Shown here piece after piece: positions 25,018 through 37,500 of a stretch of DNA of 64,000 bases. How positions within the stretch are numbered: position 1 is the first letter of the stretch; each line of letters opens with the position of its first letter. The notes beneath the pieces were generated by a model. That model was given only the letters and a program-made list of their open reading frames with translations. It was not told where the DNA came from and searched no databases. Source of the DNA: Argentina anserina (taxonomy: Eukaryota > Streptophyta > Magnoliopsida > Rosales > Rosaceae); assembly GCF_933775445.1 (NCBI RefSeq), contig NC_065872.1, positions 23,808,001 through 23,872,000 of the forward strand, in the 5' to 3' direction. The translations under genes were made by a program, and so were the position numbers.

Positions 25018-25868
25018 CTAGGCTGCATGGAATCGGGTGCGGGTACGTGGAAGCGAAGCGTTTGGAAACGCGGAAGCGTTTTTTTTTTCCAAAAATTAAG
25101 GAAGCGGGTGCGTTTTGGAAGCGTCATAATAATATATATATATATATATTATATAATATTTTTATATTTTATTTTTTAATTATTTTATCTAGTATTAAAA
25201 TAACTGGATAACTATTAATGACTTATTTTCTAACCCATAATTATCTTTAATTATAGCATTATTAAAGCTTCATTTCAAAATTCAAACAAAAGAATGTACA
25301 ACATAGTGTGAATGTGTTGGACACGTGCAAGTCAAAGAGATATCACTAGCTGAAATTGATAAAAAAAAAGGTTCGTCTTCTCTCTGTCTCTCTCTTTCAT
25401 ATGGATTTTTTTTCATATCTCTCCACAACTCTCTGTATTCTCTATATCTCTCTCATCTAGATTTTCCTGATATCTCTCCCCCTTATTTCTGACACATATT
25501 AGATTGATTGATGCTGATCATCTTTAACCGCTTAACGAAATAAATAAGAAGATGAGATGACAAGAAGAGTCTCAAGACATTGATTGATGAAATAGAGGTA
25601 GAGAAGGAATCACGCTTCCAATTTGGAAGTCAACGCTTCCGCCGCGCTTCCAATTTGGAAGTCAACGCTTCCGTCGCGCTTCCAATTTAGAAGCCAACGC
25701 TTCCGTCGCGCTTCCAATTTGGAAGCCAACGCTTCCGCCGCGCTTCCAAACCCACCTTTTTCGGAATCGCGCTTCCGTCGCGCTTCCCCGCGCTTCTGAG
25801 CGCTTCCGCTTCCGCTTCCGCTTCCGAAGCGGGAATCGGTCGTCCAACCAAGCTTCCGTGCTATGTAG
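25018..25868. mobile_element. hAT-like non-autonomous element in intron 17
   Basis: A perfect 8 bp duplication ACCAGAAG flanks it (25010-25017 and 25869-25876), as expected for hAT transposons. The ends CTAGGCTGCATGGAATC and (complement) CTACATAGCACGGAAGC share CTA, GCA and GGAA at the same spacing, so they are imperfect terminal inverted repeats. Both sub-terminal regions are rich in GGAAGCG/CGCTTCC in opposite orientation. The interior has an AT microsatellite near 25130 and a 32 bp tandem repeat. No transposase is encoded. Confidence 0.72.
25613..25748. repeat. 32 bp tandem repeat, four copies
   Basis: Units begin CGCTTCCAATTTGGAAG at 25613, 25645, 25677 and 25709, with 1-3 differences, and a partial fifth starts at 25741. 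Each unit contains the palindrome-like CTTCCAATTTGGAAG. The array lies in the right sub-terminal part of the hAT-like element. Open frames across it are repeat artefacts. Confidence 0.9.
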
Positions 25869-26516
25869 ACCAGAAGTACTGACCCATGTGCTATCATGTT
25901 ATACGATAACTAAACTGTTCTCCCTGTTATAACTATTTGCTTGGTTGTAGTCATGTTTGCACCGTTGTTTTCTCTTATATTCTAATTTTATTTTGCAGTT
26001 TGTCCCTGCCTGGTTGGGTTGTTTACCTATAAAAGGTGATTTGATTGAGCCCAAGGTTGTACATGACCAGCTATGTTCAATGGTTGAGAGGTAAAAAAAG
26101 GTTCATGGTTTGGCTCAATATTTTCTCCTACTTTAGTTTTTCAAAATGGGATTTATAATCAAGAATTTTATCACATTGAGTACAGGTCGGATAGAGAGCT
26201 TCTGGGTCCCAATAATCAGTACCTTCCAAAAATAGTTGCTGTTTTTGCTGAGGTATTGAATATGAAAATGCTGCGCGCACATATTTGACCAGGTTGAAGT
26301 ACTAAATGGCTGATATACTGTGCCTCACCCATTTATGATAATTTGATGTAGGTTATATGTGCGGGCAAAGACTTGGCAACTGAGCAAACAACTATTCGAA
26401 TGATTAATTTGTTAAGGCAGCTTCAGCAGACTTTACCGCCCAATACCCTCGCGTCAACCCTGTCATCCTTGCAACCCCAGCAACAGCTAGCATTGCAATT
26501 TATACTCTCATTATAA

Positions 26517-27264
26517 GTTCCTTCTGGTGGCATTATTTTTATTTTACGGAAATAGCTGCTGCTTCTGATCGTTATATTCTCTTGCCTTGGTGAATGCCTG
26601 TTATCATTCCTCGAAAAATCTACTGCACCTGCAATGGTAGGATTGTTGGTGTCTGGTCTGGTTTGATAGTGCATTCTTTAATTCTGTGCATCTTTGATAA
26701 CTATTTGGGGTGTGGTTTGGTGCAAATGTCTGGTTGTAATGTCTTAGTTGGCAAGAATAATGAAAAAAATGGTTGTGGATACTTGGATAGTCAAAATTTT
26801 GCAATACAGTGTATATATATATAGAGTTACCTATTCATGGCTCTATACGCTTCTAAGCTACAGAAGCTAAAACCTTTTGTGTTCAATCACTCTTTTACTG
26901 TTCTAAGTTAAAGCTCAAGATGTGCCAGTAAAGATGGTTTGTGCCAACTTTTATGATGTATTTCTCTTTAGTGAATGCAATATGTAGTCTGTATTGGCGA
27001 TAGATGTGGGAAGAACATATTTACACTGAAAAGCAAACTATGCTGGCTTTTATTGAAACGTAGCAAACATATAAAGATGCGATGCTGACCAAATTAGGAT
27101 GTTTGCTCGAAGTTCCACAGACCAAAATTAATTAGAGAGGATGCATTCAAATATACTGAGAAGTCTCAATTTGGAAGAGAGAGCTTGAGTATTACCTCTT
27201 CAATTTACATTCGATCAACTTATCTAATGAAAAAAAAAAAAACCTAGTCATATATCATATCATA
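26517..27264 (+). other. 3' flank of the importin-like gene
   Basis: Downstream of the stop codon TAA at 26514-26516. AT-rich, with several AATAA-like motifs that could serve as polyadenylation signals. No open frame with a domain was recognised. Confidence 0.5.
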
Positions 27265-27650
27265 TTTGTTTTTATTGGAAATGAAATACTTCATTAGGGA
27301 AGCTAGCCCAAAGAGAGCAAAGCCCAGAGTACAACCGAAAAAAGAATGAAAGGAGCTCTCAACCAATCCCAGTATACTACCTCTAACAATAGAGGCATAT
27401 GTATCTTACATGACCCTCCTACGCTGGTTTCTGATGCTCTGCTGGATGACATTGTTGGTCTTTCTAGAGCTAGGGAGTTTATGGCTTGTAGCTTTGTCTA
27501 GTTTCTTCGTTGCTTTCTTTTGCTTGGCTAATGGCCCCATTTGTACCAAAACTAATCCAATACACGAGCTAGTATGCAGAGAGACACCAGACAAATACAA
27601 AATAAAAAAAAAAAAACTTTAGGGAGGATCTTCAGAAATACATCATTAAC
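27265..27650 (-). mobile_element. Probable non-LTR retroelement 3' remnant (part 1)
   Basis: On the minus strand this continues the RNase H-type remnant at 29812-30175 after the hAT-like insertion. The minus translation ends with LFGLASLMKYFISN followed by A-rich DNA, as in 3' ends of plant L1-type elements. Assignment rests on position and weak resemblance. Confidence 0.35.
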
Positions 27651-29811
27651 TAGGCCTCATCATTTAGCCCGCGGATCCGAAAATCTCGCGGAGGCCCACA
27701 AGCTCGACGGGCTTTTACCCGGCTCGGCCCGCGAGAAAGTCCGCCAAAACCCGTTTTCGTGGGTAGAGGGCCGGGCTTAAATTAGAGGTGTGGAACCCGG
27801 CCCGGCCCGCTAAAAGTCCGCGAAATAATAAAATATTATATATACATATTTTATTAGGTTTAGAATAAAACTATCGCATTATGAAGCAACTATATAAAAG
27901 AAACTTCTTGGGATCGATCGACACCAGTCGATATGATCGGTATATATATTTAGTGACTTTGTAAAAATTATATATTTACCCGGCCCGGCCCGCGAGAAAG
28001 CCCGCCAAAACCCGCTTCCGTGGGTAGAGGGCCAGGCTTAAATTAGAGGTGTGAAACCTGGCCCGGCCCGCCAAAAGCCCGCCAAATAATAAAATATTAT
28101 ATATACATATTTTATTAGGTTTAGAATAAAACTATCGCATTATGAAGCAACTATATAGAGGAAACTTCTTGGGATCGATCGACACCACTCGATGTGATCG
28201 GTATATATATTTAGTGACTCTGTAAAAATTTCATCCAATTCGGACCTCATTTGATCGTCGGAATTTCTGGTAAACCGAAAACAACACTAATATGTCATAA
28301 GTGAAGATCCATTACCAAAATGCGATCACCGATAGTCGTTTGCATATCTAAAATCACATAACTTTTGTCACCGATTGTGTGCGGTTGCACCAAGGAAACC
28401 CATTTGGCAAAGCCCCGGTCAATGAGGATTTTAATGTGTCAAAACGCTTTTTTTTGTTGACTGTATGTACGGACGGTCAAACAATATCCAAAACGGACGA
28501 AATTTTTACGAGTTCCCTAAATATATATACTGATCACATCTGCTAGTGTCAATCAACCATATTTCGAACTGGAGTTATTGATCGCCGAAGCGTCCACTAA
28601 TGTATCATAACCTTTATATTATGTTTATAATAAAACTATCGCATTATGAAGCGACTATATGAAATAAACTTCTCGGGATCGATCAACACCAGCCGATGTG
28701 ATTGGTATATATATTTAGTGACCCTATAAAAATTTCATCCAATTCGGACTTCGTTTAACCGTCGGAATTTCAGTAAATCGAAAACACCACTAATATGCCC
28801 TAAGGGAGGACCTATTACAAATATGCGAATGCCAAAGCCGTTTGCATATATGAAATCACCTAATTTTTGTTACCTATCGTGCGTAGTCGAACTGAAGAAA
28901 TATACTTGGCAAAGCCCCGGTCAATGGGGTTTCAATATGTCAAAACGCCTATTTTTTAGTTGATCGTTAGTACGACGGTCAAAACATGTCCAAAACGGAC
29001 AAAATTTTTACGGGTTCCCTAAATATATATACCGATCACATATACTGGTGTCAATCGACTATATTTCAAACTGGAGTTGTCGATTGCCGAAGTGTCCACT
29101 AATGTATTATAACCTTTATATTAGGTTTATAATAAAACTATCACATTATGAAGCGACTATATGCAGGAAACTTCTCGGAATCGATCGACACCATCTGATG
29201 TGATCAGTATATATATTTAATGAGCATTTTAAAATTTTATCCAATTCAGACCTCGTTTAACCGTTGGAATTTCCGGTAATCAAAAAACAACACTAATATG
29301 CCTTAAGGGGGGGGACCCATTACAAATATGCGAACGCCGAAAGTCGTTTGCATATTTGAAATCACCTAATTTTTGTCACTGAGCGTGCATGGTCGCAACG
29401 AGAAAACACATTTGGCAAAACCCCGGTCAACGAGGTTTTATTATGTGAAAACGCCTCTTTTTTTGGTTGACCGAAAATTCCGACGGTCAAACGAGGTCCG
29501 AATTGGATGAAATTTTTACAGGGTCCCTAAATATATATATTGATCACATCTATTGGTGTCAATCGACAATATTTCGAAACTAGATTTTATTTGTGACTTT
29601 TTTTTTAGAATGTTTTCTAATAATTTTTTTTATTGTTTCAAACCCTTAAATTAGAGTATCTAATACAAGCTCGCAAGGCCCGGCCCGTAGAAGCCCGCAA
29701 GGCCCGCTTTAGGTGGACGAGCTTGGATCTTCATATTTGTGAAAATACCCGACCCGACCCGCCACGTATTTAAATTTACTAAGGCCCGGCCCGGCCCGTT
29801 GACGTGCCCTA
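27651..29811. mobile_element. hAT-like element, 2.16 kb, filled with repeats
   Basis: The flanking 8-mers TCATTAAC (27643-27650) and TCATCAAC (29812-29819) match at 7 of 8 positions. Ends TAGGCCTCATCATTTAGCCC and (complement) TAGGGCACGTCAACGGGCC share TAGG, TCA and GCCC/GGGCC patterns. CCCGGCCCGGCCCGC tracts just inside both ends are typical of a common group of plant hAT elements. No transposase frame is present. The interior is an array of AT-rich repeats (see 27830-29580). Confidence 0.65.
27830..29580. repeat. Complex repeat array inside the hAT-like element
   Basis: AATAAAACTATCGCATTATGAAGC recurs (shortened here: AAACTATCGCATTATGAAGC) near 27870, 28130, 28635 and, with one change, 29135. 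Each copy is followed by GATCGA..ACACCA....ATGTGATC and TATATATATTTAGTGA. Spacing is about 255 bp between the first two and about 500 bp afterwards. Within the longer units, the same block also appears inverted (AAATTTTTAC..GTTCCCTAAATATATATA...GATCACAT), so direct and inverted copies alternate. Confidence 0.8.
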
Positions 29812-30175
29812 TCATCAACATGCACCTGCGACGCCAGACTACCAACCAACACAGTCCCCATGGTGATCCCGGATTGATACCAGCTCGGTATGGGTACTTC
29901 CAAGCGGCATCGCAATTGACCTTGAACACTGAGAATGGAGGAGGAGACCATCTTGCAATCAAACATGTAGGAGGGAACGGGGGAGTAACAAAATGAATCA
30001 CTCGGGCATTAACAAATCAGTGGCAAGCCTAGAAGCCGAGGAGATGACAAAAGAAGGCGCCTTGTACACAAAGCTGCATCTAGCCTTCCAGATCACCCAT
30101 AATAGGTAACAACAGAAGGTAAAGACATCTTTTTTTATTCTCAGCACCAGACAAAGCTTTGTAGCAAGTTGTGTG
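29812..30175 (-). pseudogene. RNase H-like (RVT_3) fragment of a non-LTR element or relative
   Basis: The minus-strand frame from 30001 contains RWSPPPFSVFKVNCDAAW. This matches the start of the plant RNase H domain (W.PP......KVN.DAAW; the Asp is the first catalytic acid). A frameshift follows; in the other frame GTVLVGSLASQVHVDD continues the domain. It is cut at 29811 by the hAT-like element. Such domains occur at the end of plant L1-type reverse transcriptases and in related host genes. The remaining catalytic residues are not present. Confidence 0.6.
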
Positions 30176-30402
30176 TTGAAAAAATAGTGAATTTCACTAT
30201 TTATTCTAAACCAATTTAATTAGAGAAATTTGAGTGGACGAACTTAAATATGTAATGATAAATATGGACTTGTATTCTATGGTATTAAAAGCTACCAAAT
30301 GTATATTTATCTGGTTAAATTAGTTATAGTGTGAATATAAATTGTCACTGTAAATGTGAAAACTATTTGAATTCTGGAATGTGTGACGACTTAACCACTT
30401 TG
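30176..30402. other. Left flank of the outer LTR element
   Basis: AT-rich sequence without a gene. It ends in CTTTG (30398-30402), which recurs at 45304-45308 directly after the right LTR and is taken as the target-site duplication. Confidence 0.5.
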
Positions 30403-31334
30403 TGTCGACTTAAAGGTCACCCTAGCATAAGGGTCAAGTTATAGTGTAGTGGAATTATGAGTAGGGGATGTCATACCCAAGGGATTGGAAAAACCTTCTC
30501 TAGCTAGTAGAACCTAAGGGATGCTAGAAGAATATGCAAATGTACAAGTTACAAATCAAGGCTCACAAGTGAACCCAAATTCATGGTGGATATATGCTAG
30601 ATGATGTAGTGATTTAAATTTATTTCGGATGTAGAGTTACTTCTAAAAACTAAATGACCACTTAAAATGTAAACTAGATGTGATGAAATGGATGGAAGTT
30701 AGGACTTAAGGTTTCCACCTCTAGCTTCTCTTGTAAACAATGATGCTACTAAATTGAATGATGTCACTCTAACTAGCCCATTTCTCTCTTTATATCCCTC
30801 TCAGGTATGACAAGGGACAATCTCCTTTGTTGGTATCAAGCAACCCCTCTCAGGTTTATACTTAACTACTCAAGTCATGCATATGAATCTGGTTAAGTAT
30901 CAAATGCATTACCCTAAGTGCATAAAGTTTGGAGATGAAGAAATCGTGCAAACCAACCATACTTATCTCTAAGTGATTGTAGTTCACAACTCTAACATGC
31001 ACATATAATATGCTATCATGCTTCATATAACTAAGATTAATCAAGTCTTAATCATTCTTTATGTCATGGCAAACAATCATACTCAAATTGATTAAGTTTA
31101 AGCATGAATGTTCAACTTTTGAACTAGCATATTAGAGTGCTAATGAAAAGTGCATCAAACAAAATATTTATATCAATATCATACAAGATTGGCTAGGGCT
31201 TTCACCCTTGCCCCAACAAATTAACTACTCACTCATAACCAAATACACAAGCTTCAACATGTTTATGAACATCAAAGTAAAGACAGAGTAGAGAGGTGAC
31301 TAGTGAATCTCAAGTTGAGGATGATGTGGATGAA
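30403..31334 (-). repeat. Left LTR of the outer element, truncated
   Basis: It aligns along its whole length with 43513-44450 (same order, same strand), with scattered substitutions and short indels. It ends at ...GATGTGGATGAA, where the Athila-type LTR begins. The open frame at 30862-31044 on the minus strand recurs at 43989-44171 only because the repeat does. Confidence 0.85.
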
Positions 31335-32858
31335 TGATAGAGCGTTAATTAAAACATCTATAATTAACCTTGTAAAATGTCATCGTTAGTATATAATAAG
31401 CAGGGATCGTTCAGTCCGGGGAATTGAAGGGAACTCTAAACTTTTAATGAGAGGTTTGAGATTGATTATTAACTACTAAAATAAAACCTAAATTATTATT
31501 TACATGATCGACTTCTCTTTAACAAACTTAAACCAAATTCACCACTACACCACATAATTACAAGTTCGAACCTATCATGCATTCTAATTCGACCAATTAC
31601 ATACTTTTTAGACACTAATACAATAAGAGCTTTAGGGGATCATCTAATTATGCAAGATTTCAATTAACATTTAGATTGACTTATGGCCTAATCTAAATTT
31701 GCATGCATTCAAATTCAATAACACTTAGAGTAGAAATCAAACAAGATTACATTTAAGCACCAAATCTTTGTTGGAGACATGTTTCATGTATGGCGTCACC
31801 CACCATGGTTTCACATGAAAATTTCTAGACTTTTTACCACTTTTAATCAACACAAACCGAACCTACTTATGGCATGATTCGATTTGTGTCAATATGGTTG
31901 ATGAATCTAGCACATAAACACAATCTTAGGGAGTGCATCCAAGCACTAATTTCATATGCACATATATGAAAATTATCTAAAAGTATGAGAAAAATGGTTG
32001 GAACACAACAATAGAAATACAAACTCATTAATTATAGGAAACCATCAATTCGGCAAAGATCCAAAAATCTAATAAAAAAATCTGAAAATTTCGATTCTTA
32101 ATACAAAACAATAATCCTACACATACATCAAACTACAATCTTCATAGACAAAGTATTGTAGAAAATCAAAAACGAACAAACCCATTGAGATGAGTTGCGA
32201 GAATCACACGTTGTAGGAACCTTGGAGGTATGTCTTCAATGGTGATTTCGGTGGAGATGATATTGGTATATGGGAGAGAACAGTTTGCTGTTTTGGTGAG
32301 GATGTTTGAGGTAGTATTTTGGTAGAGTTTTGGTTCTTGAATGCAAAGGAGAAATGATGTTATTTGAGAGGTGAAGCCATGTATATATAGAGGAAAGAGG
32401 GAGGGTTTGAACTTGCCTCTTTCTTCCTATAATAATGCCAAGCTTTATCTCCTTAAATCATGTCATGCTTTATTTCCTAAATCATGCCATGTTTTATTTC
32501 CTAAATCATGCCATGTTTTATGCCTTAAATGATCATCTTCTATTTAATTGTTGCATGACTTGGCTTCATCTCTTTTTCTTTAATTATCTCTTCAATCCAA
32601 TCTAAAAATAAGAAAATAAAATCATAAGTAAGAGATAATTAGTTTCGAAACCTAACAAGGAGTCCTAGTCAAACTAGGACTCTAGACCAATTATGCGTTT
32701 TAAACTTATGTAAGCACAAAAATGCATCCAATACCATCCAAGACTCTTACTACGACTCAATGACTCAATAGTACAAACAATAAGGGCTAAGCAAAGTACA
32801 AATTGAGGTAAAACATGTTAAGAACGTCGCACAAAATGCTCCTATTAACTACCTCACA
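31335..32858 (-). repeat. 3' LTR of the Athila-type element
   Basis: It runs from TGATAGAGCG to ...ACCTCACA on the plus strand (1524 bp, TG...CA). It contains three degenerate copies of AATCATGCCATG(T/C)TTTAT near 32450-32520. Bases 31335 to about 32580 align with the truncated 5' LTR at 41951-43183. The remaining 280 bases have no partner on the right, consistent with a deletion there. Confidence 0.85.
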
Positions 32859-34566
32859 GTTGGCTTTTACTAGTCCCATAGCAAAACAAAACTAAATAAG
32901 ACACTATTGCCCCTAAATGATTGCTTTATAGCTTTCAAGTTTAAGCATTTGATTGTAAGCACATAAATTCCAAGTTTCATAAACATGCTTCATAGTATGA
33001 ATAAGTTAGATACGAGACAATAAACATTTAACATGTTTAGTCAATCCAATCCTCCTCACAAGACATACTCTCTTATTTTTACTCAGATTCATGGTTATCA
33101 GTCACACACAAGTATATGCAAGAGAAATGATATTAAGGCATCAAATAACTTCCATATTTTAAAAAATGAAAGCACTTTCTGAATAACAGAGGAAAACCTC
33201 ATTTAACAACTATGTGCACAAATGGACTAAAACCATATGCTCAACTCTTGTGATCATCTCCACAAACCAAGATTTGCTCATTTTAAGAATCATTAGGATC
33301 ATTAGATAAGGTAAATGTTTAGGCTTAACTAAAGGCATGAAATATTAAAGAATCACAAAGGTAATCCTATAGACTTAGCAGAGTAAACATCATCCTTATG
33401 ACACCACACACCATCAGGGGCCGAATATAACAAGTTGGGCACAATCATCATTCTAACCACAAAGTGAACATGGACAAATGTCAAGTAAAACTTTTTAGAC
33501 CTTCAATTACAACTCAACTCCAAATCACAAATAGAAGACAATATAACATTTTTTCTTTTCTTGCCGAGTTCATCATTCATTTTTTTCTTTTTTTTTTCTT
33601 GTTTTTTTTTCTCGGCAATACTTGCTTAAAAGCTTGTTGATTATATTTTCAAATGTCTTCCACTCCATACTTATTTCATGCATCATCATAACATCATCTT
33701 AACAAGAATTTTGCCAAGTCTATAGGACAAGGTAGAGGTAACTATACTAAGGATGAAGAAAATGCTTAATGTAAGCTTAAATGGGGTTCAACTAAGTGGT
33801 CCCAAACATGGCACATAAAAGGATATATGATTGTTTGGCTAAAGTGGTGGTATTCCTAGAAATGATCCATAAATCATTTTCAAAATCAGAGGATTTTATG
33901 ACTTAAAAAGTTTCAACAATCACAAAAGTGAGTTCTAGTAAATTCTAGAGTCCATTAATAGCTATGACACATAGCTATTGAATATGCAAAGAATAATGAA
34001 GTTCATTAATAACCACGAAATTTCATATTACATCTCATGAAGAAAGTACATATAGCCTCAAAAACTCACAGGTTGTTATGGACTTTAAATTGACAAAAAA
34101 TGTATTTCGTAATCAATCAATCCAAATCTCACATGTTCATACCAAATCCACATTATCAACGAAACTTACAATTCAATTCTTATGGAATGAAAAACCATCA
34201 TCTATGTATTTAGAGACATAATCATCCTAGATTTTAGGGACATCCTAAGACTCAATAAAGCAATACAATTTTTTTTCATTCATTTTTCGGATTTTTTTAT
34301 ATCATGAAACAAAGAATCAATGATCTTACAACCCTACCCCATACTTAGAAAATTACATTGTCCTCAATGTAAGCTCAATAGTAAGAATGTAATTTACAAG
34401 CATAGAATAAGATCACATATCAACATATATACAATTCAACCATAAGAGTGAAGGGAATAGAAAATTCAAACTCCCGTAGACGACTCATCCACATATACGG
34501 TTGAAATGGGTTGCCTCCCATGCAGCGCTTGAGTTTTATAGTCTCTCATCCTACACTCTGTCATGT
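32859..34566 (-). other. Region between pol and 3' LTR of the Athila-type element
   Basis: Athila elements often carry an env-like ORF here. No open frame longer than a few dozen codons was found on the minus strand, so any such gene has decayed or is absent. A long pyrimidine run lies at about 33550-33615. Confidence 0.45.
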
Positions 34567-37500
34567 TCATTCTCCGTTTGGCACATCTCTCACAATTGTC
34601 TCCTCATACATGTGCTCCTCAAATGGCTCATAGTAGGGCTTAAGTCGATACACATTCACCTTGAATGCCTTCCCTGTTGTATCACTTTGAATCTCAACTC
34701 CACCATGAGCAACCACGTTAGTAATAACAAATTGGTCAACCCAGCGCGAACGAAGTTTCCCTCGAAACAACATAAGCCTCGAATGGAATAACAGAACTTT
34801 CTGGCCCAATTGGAACTTTTTTCCTCTAATCATTTTGTCATAGTAAGCACGGGTTTTCTCCGTGTAAATCCACAAAGCATCGTAAGCCTCATTCCTAATC
34901 TCCTCAAGCTCATTGAGCTGCAACTTTCAATGTAGACACGCTTCATCCAAGCTCATGTTGAACTTCTTCACCGCCCACCATGCTCTGTGCTCTAACTCCA
35001 CTGGAAGGTGACATGCCTTTCCATACACCAATCTAAATGGTGACATCCCAATAGGCATCTTGTACACGGTCCTGTAGGCCCATAATGCATCATCCAACCG
35101 ATCACTCCAATCCTTCCTTGTTGGACCTACAGTTTTCTCCAGAATTCCCTTGATTTCTCTGTTGGACACTTCTGCCATGCCACTTGTCTAGGGATGATAT
35201 GGTGTCGAAACTTTGTGGGTTACTCCAGTAATGCCTCAATTGTCCGGTTGCAGAAATGAGAACTTCCATCACTTATCAAAACACGTGGTACTACAAACCT
35301 GCAAAATATGTTAGTTCTCAAGAAACATGCAACCACTTTTGAATCATTAGTCCTGGTGGCCTTTGCCTCCACCCACTTCGACACATAATACACAACCAAT
35401 ATAATATACAAGAATCATCTAGATGAAGGAAATGGACCCATGAAATCTATACTCCACACATCAAAAATTTCGACAGTAATAATAGGAGTAAGGGGCATTT
35501 GATCTCTCGGACCAATCTTAACTGTCCGTTGATACATATCACAAGAAACACAAAACATGTATGCATCCTTGAAAATAGTAGGCCAATAAAATCCACATTC
35601 CAACACCTTCAATATTGTTCTACGAGGCGCAAAATGAGCTCCACATGCTTCATTATGACCTATGCTCATTTTCTGGGACACATCTCCTAAAGACTTCATC
35701 ACTACATTGTTTCCATAAATACGGTTCATCCCACATATAATGTCTAGCCATTTTCTTCAATTTAGCCTTATTAGCATGAGAAAGTGTACTAGGAAAAGTC
35801 TTAGTAACTAAATAATTGACAATGTTTGCATACCAAGGCACACTTACCTCCATCCCAAAGAATTGCTCATCTGGGAAAGTCTCACGTAGTGGCTCTCTTT
35901 CCTCATCTAGCACGATTCTACTCAAATTATTAGCCATCACATTCTCACTTCCCTTCTTATCTCGAATCTCAAGGTCAAATTCTTGAATCAACAGTATCCA
36001 CCGGATCAACCTGGGCTTAGCATCTTTTTTAGTCACCAAATATTTTAAGGCTGCATGATCAGAATATACAATAACTTTAGAATACAAAAGATATGATTAA
36101 AAATTTTCTAAAGCAAATATTATAGCCAAAAGCTCATTTTTCGTAGTCGAATAATTTATCTGGACCTCATTAAGAGTCCTAGATGCATAGTAAATAACTG
36201 CAGACTTGTTTTCTCTTCTTTGGCCCAACACTGCCCCAAATGCATATTCTGAAGCATCGCACATCAATTCGAAAGGCAGGTTCTAATCCGGAGGACAAAT
36301 GATGGGTGCACTATTCAACAACTCTTTCAATTTCACAAACGCTTTCTCAAATGCATCATCCCATATGAACGACACCTCCTTCTGCAATAGGATACACATA
36401 GGTCTCGCCACCATGGAAAATTCCTTGATGAATCTTCTATAAAATCCTACATGACCAAGGAAAGAACGAACCTCTCTCACAGTTGTGGGAGAGCGTAAGT
36501 GATGCACAATATCAACCTTAGCCTTGTCTACCTCAATACCCTTAGTAGATACAATATGTCCCAAAATATCCCTTGATTCACCATGAAATGACATTTTTCT
36601 CAATTAAGCACAAGGTTAGTTTCTACACACCTTCTCAAGATTAACTCTAAGTTCTCTAAACATGCATCAAAATCTTGTCCATAAACACTAAAATCATCCA
36701 TAAAGACCTCAATGATATTTTCAATAAAGTCAGAGAAAATAGCAAGCATACATCATTGAAATATACCTGGTGCGTTATACAACCCAAAAGACATGCGCCG
36801 ATAGGCAAAAGTGCCAAATGGACATGTAAATGTCGTCTTCTCCTGATCCTCTTGATGAATGCATATCTAGTTGTACCCACTGTACCCATCTAGAAAATAA
36901 TAAAACTCGTGTCCAGCTAATCTCTCCAACATCTGGTCCATGAACGGCAAAGAAATGTGATCCTTGTGTGTTGTAGCATTCAACTTCCTATAATCAATGC
37001 ACGTCCTATGACCGGTCACCAACCTCTGGGATACCAACTCATTCGCCTCATTTTTCACAATAGTCACCCCACTCTTCTTAGGCTCAATTTGCACTGGTCA
37101 AATCCACCGACTGTCCGAGATAGGATAGATCACTCCACAATCAAGCTTCTTGATCACCTTATCTTTCACGATTTTCATCATTGGTGGGTGCAATCTCCTC
37201 TGAGCATCATGTGTAGGCTTGGCGCCATCCTCGAAAAGTATCCTATGAACACAAGTTGTAGGGCTGATCCCCTTGATATCCGCCAAAGTCCATCCAATAG
37301 CGGTCTTGTTCCTCTTAAGCAAATCAATCAATCTAGTTTCTTGCTGCTTACTCAGTGTTGATGACATAATGACTGGTAGAGTATCATCCTTTGCAAGGTA
37401 CACATACTTCAAATGATCTGGAAGCTCTTTCAAATCTAATGTTGGGGCCTGTACCACGAATAATAACAATTTATTAGTGGAAATGAGAATTGACAAGAAA

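Larger units (their letters stand above)
12037..26516 (+). pseudogene. IMB3: Importin-5-like (importin beta-3/karyopherin) gene, about 20 exons, disabled
   Basis: The product would be a HEAT-repeat nuclear import receptor that binds cargo and Ran-GTP; the plant family includes Arabidopsis IMB3/KETCH1. Exons by splice signals and phase: 12037-13276, 13502-13705, 14338-14442, 18966-19031, 19217-19381, 19586-19660, 19764-19915, 20859-20994, 21088-21157, 21257-21384, 21505-21561, 22010-22195, 22391-22483, 22676-22761, 22858-22924, 23005-23071, 23179-about 23302, 25999-26090, 26186-26252, 26352-26516. Recognisable segments include [71 protein letters not shown]-like sequence and QLQQTLPPNTLAS near the end. 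Defects: TAG at 12463-12465, one extra base at about 13001-13006, TAA at 19893-19895, donor GG instead of GT after 21384, and a retroelement in the end of exon 17. The pre-stop product would have 142 residues. A sequencing error cannot explain all of these together. Confidence 0.9.

Noticed and set aside
25610..25897. Open frames with repeated GSAAEALASKLEA-like units
   Set aside because: They arise from the 32 bp tandem repeat and the GGAAGCG-rich end of the hAT-like element.
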